The notes beneath the pieces were generated by a model that worked only from the letters and a program-made list of their open reading frames with translations, was not told where the DNA came from and ran no database searches. Below, in pieces: positions 56,901 to 64,000 of a stretch of 64,000 nt of DNA. Position 1 is the first letter of the stretch. Each line of letters opens with the position of its first letter. The stretch is taken from assembly GCA_949775045.1 (NCBI GenBank), contig OX459101.1, forward strand, positions 10,381,101 to 10,445,100. The letters run 5' to 3'. Source of the stretch: Metridium senile (lineage: Eukaryota; Cnidaria; Anthozoa; Actiniaria; Metridiidae). Position numbers and translations under genes: made by a program.

Positions 56901-59580
56901 TTCTCACAAGGTCAATGTGATAATTTATAGGTCAAGTGGGATTTAAACATTGATATAATACATGTATATACTAAGGGATGCCCATTTACTGTGCAACTTG
57001 CTGTACCGTAGTGGCTTACAAAAACTTTTGATGAATTTTTGACATTATTTTGACATTTTTTCATCACAATCGGACCAATCAGGTACAAGTTTATATCAAC
57101 AGGAGGAGTTACATTGAGAGACAGTACTTTAGAAACTTTATGTCTGTAATTGGTCCGATTGAGATGAAAAAATGCCAAAATAATGTCAAAAATTCATCAA
57201 AAGTTTTTGTAAGTGACTACAGTACGGCGAGTCGCACAGTAATTGTATGTACATTGTTTTGTCATAACAGCTTCGAAGGGAAGAGGAAGCAATACGACAT
57301 GAAGAAGAAGCATTATATGAAGCAAAACGACAAGCTGCTAGAACTGCAAAACAAACTAGAACTTACGAGGTACTGTAAGACTGCAGTAATTGTTTGTTCT
57401 ACACAAAACAGGTTCCCATTTAAATCTGTACTTTCCCATTTAAATCTGTACTTATGCAAATTTTGTTGATGTGTGCTAAACACACAGATCAACCAGTTTA
57501 GCACACATCAACACAATTTGCATAAGTACAGATGGATTTAAATGGGAAAGTACAGATTTAAATGGGAACCTGTTACAATGACTTATGCTATAATTCATCT
57601 TTCAATTTCAAAATATATTTCACATGAATAATGTGACTTATGCTTTGTGCAGGTATACCTAATTTCATGAATATGAGATACGGAAAGTTTAGTACGCGAC
57701 ACAAATCTCTTAAGTTTGGATCACAACCTTTTGAGTGCTCCATCAGCCATGAGTCAGTATAGACAGGATATAGCATAGGTTTTACAGTAATACCTCTATT
57801 AAGCTGCCACCCATTAAGCGGTCACCCTCTATTAGCGGCCACAATAAAAAGTCCCAAATTTATTCTGTATACCTCTATTCAGCGGCCAACCTCTATTAAG
57901 CAGCCACTTTGGAAAGTCCTGAGGGTGACCGCTTAATAGAGGTACCACTGTATTAAACCAGTTCCCATTTAAATCTGTACTTATGCAAATTGTGTTGATG
58001 TGTGCTAAACACACAGATCAATCAGAGTATATTATTTCTGAAGTGAACTTCTCTGATTGGTTGATCTGTGTGTTTAGCACACATCAACAAAATTTGCATA
58101 AGTACAGATTTAAATGGGAAAGTACAGATTTAAATGGGAAAGTACAGATTTAAATGGGAACCTGTTGCATTAGTACAGATTTAAATGGGAAAGTACAGAT
58201 TTAAATGGGAACCTGTTATTTGCATTTTGTTGGATATTACTTTGTGCGAAAATATTGCTTGTTGTCCAAGGTTTGTGAGGTTTCTGATTTTGCATTTTTC
58301 TGTTGTGAATAGGAAAAGAAACCTTATCAAATCAGCAACGGCCATAAAAACTCTAAACTTCCAGAAAACACATTGTTATCAACTTGGCTGTCTGATGATG
58401 GTTTAAGTGCTGACAGGTATACTTGATTGTTATCATTATCATCAGTGTATCATCATCATAATATCATCATTGTACTTTCATTACACCATCATCGTTATAA
58501 TCATTATGATCAATTTCTGAATCATTGTACCATCAATACTTATATCATCATCATCATATCAACATTATATCATATCAATTTCTGAATCAGTCATCATTGT
58601 ATCATCATTGATACTTATCATCATCATCATCATATCAACATTATATCATCATCATCATATCATCATCAATTTCTGAATCATCATTATCATCACTTCACCG
58701 TCGTCATCATCATTATCATTTTCATCAGTATCATCATTGATACTACTATATCACATAATAATAATTGTAATTATCATTAATTTCTGAGTCACCACCAGCA
58801 TCATTGACACCACAAGATCATTATCGCCATCATCTTCACCATCATTATCACCATCATCACCGTCATCATTGTCATCAGTTCCATTTTATATTTTCAGTGA
58901 TGAACTTGATGCAGACGATTTTGATTCTTTTCTTGAGAAAGTAAAAGCAAGATCATTAAACCTATCAAAAAATGCAGGTAAGATTACATTCTTCTGGGCA
59001 TTTGCATAAGCTTTGTTAGAAACAAGGATGAAGATTTCAACCACAATGGAGCAAGGATGGCACAAGGATGGCACAGTTGGTTACTGCACAGCGTTCTGTG
59101 TGAGAGGTTGCGAGTTTGATTCCCAGTGACCTTGCATCCTTATTGCCACTTCTCTTCTTTCCGTGTAGCTTTAAGTAAATACCCATAAAACGGAGCACTG
59201 ATGGAGAGAGGGAAGTAAAATGAGCACACCGTCGGCTCTCTGGAAGATAAGCTTCGGCTGAAGGGACAAGTTTCCAATGTAAAATAACTATTCTTTACTT
59301 TTAAACATCTATAGGAATACCCATTCATCATTGTGAACTATTGGACTAGCTTCTGCACCTTATAGCATATTGAAAACTAATTCCTTTCTATATTTGAACA
59401 GGTTTAACATCTACCAATATGCCAGTTTCTAATGGTGTGCTAGCAAATGGTTGGGAATCTTCATTTACAAACAGTGCACAACCTGCTAAGGTTTCTGGGA
59501 AGTCCTCAGTTGATGCATTCAAAATTCTTGATCTTTCACCGGTGGAGTCTGACGACAGAGCTACTGATGTAGAAAGATGA
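53980..59580 (+). CDS. AP1AR: AP-1 complex-associated regulatory protein (gadkin) homologue
   Basis: Nine exons: 53980-54065, 54169-54214, 55019-55039, 55462-55490, 56276-56384, 57271-57369, 58313-58416, 58898-58977 and 59402-59580 (TGA). Phases join to 250 residues. Exons 3 and 4 are microexons of 21 and 29 nt. The N-terminus MASCWSGCW has cysteines where vertebrate gadkin is lipidated (human MGNCC). The core LTDTEQQLINQRKYDKIVEK, QIDQTIDAQLRREEEAI and HEEEALYEAKRQAARTAKQ is a charged helix matching the human EEEALYAAQREAARAAKQ region. Then follow DDFDSFLEKVKAR, an AP-1-ear-type aromatic motif (WESSF) and FKILDLSPVESD at the end. In mammals the protein tethers AP-1 vesicles to kinesin-1 and restrains Arp2/3. 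Assembled here from the DNA; every intron is GT/AG. Confidence 0.9.
54840..54985. repeat. GATGATGTTG microsatellite in AP1AR intron
   Basis: GAT/GTT repeats just before the 21-nt microexon. Confidence 0.8.
55073..55301. mobile_element. MITE, GAGTGAAAACACTAGAGCCA ends
   Basis: GAGTGAAAACACTAGAGCCATGAAA and its mirror TTTCATGGTTCTAGTGTTTTCGCTC (given in two parts), with inner TAGTTACTA/TAGTAACTA blocks. It sits between the two microexons of AP1AR. Confidence 0.8.
55668..55886. mobile_element. MITE, ATTACAGTGC ends
   Basis: ATTACAGTGCAAATCGAAAA on the left, TTTGTGAGTCGCACTGTAAT on the right. The TGCGACT end is shared with 56989-57240. Confidence 0.7.
55915..56170. mobile_element. Dispersed ~250-bp repeat, copy 2
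   Basis: Matches 51655-51905 (GTGCATGCTTTATGAGAGCA and downstream). In an AP1AR intron. Confidence 0.65.
56434..56588. mobile_element. MITE, ATAGAGCGGTTTTCGTA ends (copy 2)
   Basis: ATAGAGCGGTTTTCGTACGA and TCATACGAAAACCGCTCTAT. The interior is rich in TACCGTA. Related to 19542-19691 by its ends only. Confidence 0.85.
56637..56888. mobile_element. MITE, GGGACTGGTCATAAAGTA ends
   Basis: AGGGACTGGTCATAAAGTAT...GGGTGGGG mirrored by CCCACCCCC...TACTTTATGACCAGTCCCTG. Layout like 61122-61376 and the truncated one at 63.8 kb. Confidence 0.8.
56985..57242. mobile_element. MITE with ~95-bp inverted arms, TACTGTGC ends
   Basis: TTACTGTGCAACTTGCTGTA...TACAAAAACTTTTGATGAAT and TTCATCAAAAGTTTTTGTA...CGAGTCGCACAGTAA. 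The arms meet near AATCGGACCAAT/ATTGGTCCGATT. Long frames on both strands here come from the palindrome. Confidence 0.85.
57407..57568. mobile_element. MITE, ACAGGTTCCCATTTAAATCT ends (copy 1)
   Basis: CCCATTTAAATCTGTACTT is present twice at the left end, and its reverse complement twice at the right. The centre is TTGATGTGTGCTAAACACAC. In an AP1AR intron. Confidence 0.85.
57785..57953. mobile_element. MITE, TACCTCTATTAAGC ends (copy 2)
   Basis: ACAGTAATACCTCTATTAAG and GCTTAATAGAGGTACCACTGT. Reverse orientation relative to 51242-51410. Confidence 0.85.
57957..58222. mobile_element. MITE, CCCATTTAAATCTGTACTT family (copy 2) with amplified end
   Basis: Same core as 57407-57568, but the right end repeats AAGTACAGATTTAAATGGGA five times, with two AACCTGTT termini. 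This looks like end-repeat expansion. Confidence 0.85.
58430..58890. repeat. ATC microsatellite in AP1AR intron
   Basis: (ATC)n, (ATT)n and TCAATTTCTGAATCA units between exons 7 and 8. Confidence 0.85.
59068..59272 (+). mobile_element. tRNA-headed SINE (family B), copy 1
   Basis: GGCACAGTTGGTTACTG (box A-like) and GAGTTTGATTCCCAG (box B-like). Body CCTTGCATCC..., AACGGAGCACTGATGG, CACACCGTCGGCTCTCTGGA, CTTCGGCTGAAGGGAC. In the last AP1AR intron. Confidence 0.8.
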
Positions 59581-59611
59581 TGTCAAATAATATTTTTTAT
59601 GGCCTGAGAAA

Positions 59612-59798
59612 ACAGATGGCACAGTTGGTTAGTGTGTGGGGTTCTGTCCCGAGTTCGATTCCCAGTGACCTTGCATCCTTGTTTCAACTTCTCTTCTTTA
59701 AGTAGCTTTAAAAAGCTTTAAAACGGAGCACTGATGAAAAGAAGGAAAATGAGCGCACTGTCGGCTCTCTGGAAGATCAGCTTCGGCTGAAGGGACTT
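59612..59798 (+). mobile_element. tRNA-headed SINE (family B), copy 2
   Basis: Same family as 59068-59272: GGCACAGTTGGTTAGTG, GAGTTCGATTCCCAGTGACC, CTGTCGGCTCTCTGGAAGAT. It lies just after the AP1AR stop. Confidence 0.8.
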
Positions 59799-59894
59799 CT
59801 GACGTATACTATTGTTTACTTTATGTTCTTTCACTCCTCTTCCTTGTCTGTTTTCTCAGGCTATAGTTTTTACAGATATTTAACAAATAATTAA

Positions 59895-60054
59895 GGTTCA
59901 GCCGTGGTTTATACTCTGATAACCGCACGCTTGGCAATTTGAACACACGAGAAAATGTCAAGAAGCACGAGCTGAAAGCGAGTGCTTCTGGACATTTTTA
60001 AGTGTGTTCAAATGCCAAGCGTGCGGTTATCAGAGTATAAACCAAGGCTGAACC
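59895..60054. mobile_element. TTAA-flanked MITE
   Basis: TTAA on both sides (59891-59894, 60055-60058). Ends GGTTCAGCCGTGGTTTATAC and GTATAAACCAAGGCTGAACC, then mirrored TGATAACCGCACGCTTGGCA. A related half (CCGTGGTTTATACTC) lies at 60142. Confidence 0.85.
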
Positions 60055-60272
60055 TTAATTATTTATTTTATTATATAAATTTCGATTAAAAATTGTTCAA
60101 AAATCGCTTAAAAAAGTCTGTTTGATTTCGAAAACTTATGACCGTGGTTTATACTCTCATAAACCACGCTTGTTTGGCCAATCAGAGCGCGCGTTAGAAT
60201 CAATCTATATAATAAATAAATTTATTATACAAGCATCTCATAGTATAATACCAAATATGGTAATACATCCAC

Positions 60273-60548
60273 AATCTTGGCAAAAACTAAGTGAGACAAC
60301 TGCTTTGAAAATGGGACATTTGTCTTATACCATAATGCTTGTGCTTTTTGGGCTTAAATTTGTTGTTAAAGCCACTCCCCCCTCCCCCATTACACAATGT
60401 TGGCCTGGCAGTCATCAAGGAATCATGTTAACTGAAAACCAACATTGCATGGAGGGGGAGGGGGAGGGGAGTATTATAGCGAAAATGTATAGATAAAGGT
60501 CGATATAGAGAAAACCGTGAAAGTGTCTCACTAGTTTTTGCCAAGATT
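60273..60548. mobile_element. MITE, AATCTTGGCAAAAACTA ends
   Basis: AATCTTGGCAAAAACTAAGT and ACTAGTTTTTGCCAAGATT, with inner CCCCTCCCCC/GGGGGAGGGG and CAATGTTGG/CCAACATTG pairs. The 124-residue frame here is not a gene. Confidence 0.8.
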
Positions 60549-61121
60549 ACAGGTGCATATGCCAATCAAAACAAACCAGATGTTTGCAATCCTTGATTAT
60601 ATTTTAAGAATACATAATTTATAGGCAGGAATGTTTGTGCACTAAGAGTCGGGTCAGAACAAACTATACTGAGTAATCCAAGACAATTCAGCCTAAAACT
60701 TGTAGGATTTTCTGTCCATATATACATATATAAAATCTTAAAAATATAACAAATTTGAATTTCATTTTTTTTAAGGTAGTTCAAATAGAAATGTAAAAAT
60801 AGTAGAAATAGAAATAGGTTGTACAAAGGCTGACCAATGATATTACTCCTCTGATCCATTCACTGGATAAACTCTCATCTATAGCAGATACTTATCCAGT
60901 AGATAACCTTGTTCATGCACTCTTTGTGCAACTACTCATTGTGTTGAATAAAATATAGATAAATATAATAAAGTTGGAATTTTAATATTTATGTTGAGTT
61001 TTGTTTTTGTTAGCATAATTTATCAACATGTCACCTTTTTTTAAATTATCTGTGAGCTTAAAGTTTTGAAACACTTTATTTCCCAATCTCCCAGATAAAG
61101 CTTGTTAAAAATCTGCAGGAT

Positions 61122-61376
61122 AAGGGAGCGGTCATTATTTATGGTGGGGGTAGGGGGTGGGTGATTTTTTGCTTCAAATTTACAAATTGTCACAACCCCT
61201 CCCTTGCCATAAACATGTTTTTCATGACCCTTCTGATGTTTGCCAAAATTGTGATCTGGCCTCCAGTTGCCTGGGAAAATTAGTAACCCCTCCTTCAGAA
61301 GCCTTGAAAATTCAATAACCCCTCCTCAAAATCACCCACCCCTTACCCCACCATGAATAATGACTGCTCCCATTTC
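61122..61376. mobile_element. MITE, GGGAGCGGTCATTATTTATG ends
   Basis: GGGAGCGGTCATTATTTATG...GGGTGGGTGATTTT mirrored by AAAATCACCCACCCC...GAATAATGACTGCTCCC. Confidence 0.85.
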
Positions 61377-61511
61377 CGAGGTTCAAATGACAACATGACG
61401 AAGGTAGTTTACGCTGCCATCAATCAAAACATACTTCATGTGGTCACATATCATCCACTTCTAGTTGTCTGACCAAACCAATAAAACGACTACATGGACA
61501 TTCAGCAATGA

Positions 61512-61968
61512 TATAAAAGGATTATTAACCGAGCGTGGGGTCTCTAAGGAAAAATATCAGACCGAGGTCCTGACAGTACGTACAAAAAAGACAAAGGTCT
61601 GATATTTTTCCGGACAGACCGAACAATTAAGCGAGGTTAATAAAGCGTTTATTATATGGCTTTTTTTCTTAGTGACCAGTACGAAATCGCAAATATTTTA
61701 TTGCCGAATCTCTTTGTTGAATGAATAAAAATACATTAAACACACACTATACTGGTTAAAAAACACTTTGCAGGTATGAAAAGGCAAAACTTCAACAAAA
61801 TATTTATTGCAATACTTCACAAGTTTTTTTTAATTTTCCAGTCTGAAAAAATACGAAAATTGGACCATTGTCATGGTAACGGTCTGATATGGGAAAATAT
61901 CAGATCAGAAATCAGCCAATCAGAGCACGCGTACTATCGTAGCCATATAATATACCGATTTCTTATAG
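61512..61968. mobile_element. Composite foldback rich in TCTGATATTTTTCC
   Basis: GGAAAAATATCAGACC and GGTCTGATATTTTTCC form arms at 61549-61605. TATATGGCT near 61654 and AGCCATATA near 61944 are mirrored. Boundaries are unclear. Confidence 0.55.
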
Positions 61969-62425
61969 CCTGACTTACACGACACCATGACATAGTGGCT
62001 ACGCATTCCCAGAATGCAGTAGCCTCGAAAATCATCAGTTGATACCTTTGATATTTTGATTGGTGGCAGTTTAAAAAACACCTTTAACATGTTGACTGAT
62101 CTTTGATGGCTGCGTAATTATGAAAGGCCCTGCAAGTCTAATAATATCTACAATCATGTGCTAAATACCTTGGGACATCATCTGTTTTTTACATCAAAAA
62201 AAAATTCTATAACATTTTCCTTTCCCTCTCTCCCCCGAATCATTGTTGAGGTTTGGAAATGTGAAATGGTTGTCATTTGAAAGACCAATCAACATTGCTC
62301 TGGGGGAGGGGGGTTTGCAAATCAAATTGATACATTTTGTAAATTTTTTTAAAGTCAAACAAAAATACTCAACAATTTTGAACATGATTGTAGTTAACAG
62401 GTTTAACACCTCTACATCTCTCATG

Positions 62426-62690
62426 GGTGGCATGAGTGGCCTAGCAGTGAGAGCGCTGGCCTTTCACCGCTGTAACCTGGGTTCGATTCCCGGCTCAGGT
62501 GACAAGTGAATAGAGTTTGTTTGATGTGTTGTTCTCTCTCATGCCACAAGGGTTTTTCTCCAGGTTATCTGGTTTCCTCCCTCCGCCAAAATCAAAATGT
62601 GAGCAGAGTTGTGTGTTGTAAATATGGAATGTAGTGGTAGTGAGTGTGAGTCAACCTCACGGAAGAGCCCAACTAGCCCCACTAGTTGGT
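62426..62690 (+). mobile_element. Full-length tRNA-headed SINE (family A)
   Basis: TGGCCTAGCAGTGAGAG (box A-like), GGTTCGATTCCCGGCT (box B), then the body shared with 40757 and 18903: CACAAGGGTTTTTCTCCAGG, TTCCTCCCTCCG, GTTGTGTGTTGTAAATATGG, AGTGAGTGTGAG, ending near GCCCCACTAGTTGG. Confidence 0.85.
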
Positions 62691-62699
62691 GAGTCAGTC

Positions 62700-63050
62700 A
62701 ATGATTCACAACAAAACCAACTTTTTATCATTCAAATTTTAATAATCGTTAATTTTGTTGCATATTCAAAACTGATTTTACATTTTCTGATACATGTATG
62801 GTTATATATTTGTTCATAGATTTTAAAATGTTTTACAAAGGCACTATGTATGGTAACAAATTTTCCAAAATCTTGTTGCTTAAAAAATATTTTCTTTTTT
62901 TTCTGTTTTAAAGTCTAGTGTTTCATAAAATTACTTATAGGTTTTTCTTTGATTAAATTGGAAAATTTCTTTGCACATACAAAAAAGTTATTCATTTGAG
63001 CTTTCTGTAGTCTGTGTCACATCCCATTCTGTGGCCAGATATGGTTTGAA
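62700..63050. other. Intergenic, nothing recognised
   Basis: AT-rich. No feature seen. Confidence 0.5.
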
Positions 63051-63059
63051 TGTGTGCAG

Positions 63060-63570
63060 TTCCTATGGTCAGAGAACTCCATTATTTGGGCTTCCTGTGT
63101 CAGAGTATGATACTTTTACAATTGGGCTTCCTGTGTAGAGTTCTGTACATTCCTATTATTGCGATTCAAGTGGTCATATTATACTTTCATAATTGAGCTT
63201 CCTGTGGCCAGAAATCCTTTTTCAATAGGTGGGCTTTGTGCGTTTGGGAATTGTACATCAAGATTGGGTTTCCTGTGGTCAGAGTACAACACTCATGATT
63301 GGGTTTCTTGTGGTCAGAGTACAACACTCGTGATTAGGTTTCCTGTGGTCAGAGTACAACACTCATGATTGGGTTTCCTGTAGTCAGAGTACAACACTCA
63401 TGATTGGGTTTCTGTGTTGGATTGACAGTCAAAGTACTTTATTTTAATAGTTGGGTTTCCTGTGGTAAGAACACAGATTTGTCTTATTTGGGCTTCCTGT
63501 TGTATAGCATTTCCCATTTGGGATTCCTGTGGTATAGTATTTCTAATTTGGGCTTCCTGTGGTAAAGCAT
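63060..63570 (+). repeat. Minisatellite built on GGGCTTCCTGTG
   Basis: About thirteen units of TTGGG(C/T)TTCCTGTGGTCAG, with AGTACAACACTCATGA between in the central units (~36-bp period). Outer units are more diverged and spaced 40-60 bp. The core is the motif found near the ends of the foldback family at 5.2, 19.1 and 20.4-21.5 kb. Confidence 0.85.
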
Positions 63571-63616
63571 ATCCTCATGGTCTTCCTTGGTAATGTTAAT
63601 CATTTCACAGAGTCTT

Positions 63617-63756
63617 TCACACTGATATTGTTCTGAAGGTGAGATGTGAGCGATGCTTGGCCAGCATTAGGTTGACTTCGTCTTCAGTCAAATGGAGGTT
63701 CTCAATATCATCCTTGTTTTGTACTTTTGTGATTCTTGATAGAGAGGATTGAAAAG
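63617..63756 (-). CDS. Possible 3'-terminal exon of an unknown gene
   Basis: On the minus strand an acceptor (ACTTATGTAG) at 63757-63758 precedes a frame reading SSLSRITKVQNKDDIENLHL then TEDEVNLMLAKHRSHLTF and a stop at 63617. Composition is balanced and protein-like, unlike the repeats around it. Family not recognised. The rest of the gene would lie beyond the window. Confidence 0.35.
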
Positions 63757-63799
63757 CTACATAAGTATAACAATTGATTTACGAAATGGTAGCAAATAT

Positions 63800-64000
63800 T
63801 AAAGGGACAGACCATTCAATTTTTGGTGAGGGGGTGGGGTGGAAAATCACCCAAACAATATCAAAATCTTTATTAATAACCATTCCATACTAAAAACAGC
63901 TGTGTGGGAGAATTACAAAAAAAATTGATTTCAATATAGACTTTTTCACAGTTAACATCTCCACAACCTCAGCCTCGATAGTAATATATTCTATATAATT
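63800..64000. mobile_element. Left part of a MITE cut by the window end
   Basis: AAAGGGACAGACCATTCAAT...GGTGGGGTGGAAAA resembles the left ends at 56637 and 61122. The right end lies outside. Confidence 0.5.

Noticed and set aside
56912..57469. Paired proteins on both strands in the AP1AR intron
   Set aside because: Mirror frames generated by the inverted arms of a MITE; the real exon in this area is 57271-57369.
60122..60496. 124-residue protein
   Set aside because: It spans a MITE with inverted ends and G/C-rich mirrored tracts; no domain.

Overview
This is nuclear DNA from an animal. Genes are split by canonical GT/AG introns, the DNA is AT-rich, and it is packed with short inverted-repeat transposons (MITEs), tRNA-headed SINEs, LINE 3' stubs and Penelope-type fragments. 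The protein set (heparan-sulfate NDST, secreted PAN-pentraxin, SRP9, AP1AR/gadkin) and the repeat style suggest an anthozoan cnidarian, most likely coral-like. That placement is inference, not proof. There are no prokaryotic operons, CRISPR arrays or phage genes.

Layout. (1) 1-2.4 kb: the 3' end of an NDST-type sulfotransferase gene (NDST-a, + strand). Its PAPS-binding motifs are lost although the frame and splice sites are intact. (2) 7.3-14.4 kb and 27.1-35.4 kb: two tandem copies (- strand) of one four-coding-exon gene for a 339-aa secreted protein with signal peptide, PAN/apple domain and pentraxin-like domain. Each copy has a conserved TATA box and a putative 5' non-coding exon about 3.7 kb upstream. 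The duplicated block extends further (21.7-23.3 kb matches 36.1-37.8 kb). Copy 1 is swollen by an ~89-bp satellite (14.9-17.6 kb), which carries a TTAA-flanked MITE, and by a palindrome (20.06-21.68 kb) with two decayed zinc-ribbon genes. Both pentraxin genes end in a ~66-bp repeat array made from their own last coding residues. (3) 38.7-49.3 kb: a second, canonical NDST gene (NDST-b, + strand, nine visible exons). One internal exon falls in a 200-N assembly gap. (4) 52.6-59.6 kb: SRP9 (- strand) and AP1AR (+ strand), head to head with 447 bp between start codons. (5) 59.6-64 kb: SINEs, MITEs, a minisatellite built on GGGCTTCCTGTG, and a possible 3' exon of an unknown gene.

Functionally, NDST-b is the bifunctional Golgi enzyme that deacetylates and N-sulfates heparan sulfate. 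NDST-a looks like a pseudoenzyme or strongly altered relative. The PAN-pentraxin pair are secreted, recognition-type proteins. SRP9 serves the signal recognition particle, and AP1AR links AP-1 vesicles to kinesin and Arp2/3 in animals where it has been studied. Much of the remaining DNA is mobile-element debris. The tandem block lets one read which insertions came after the duplication.
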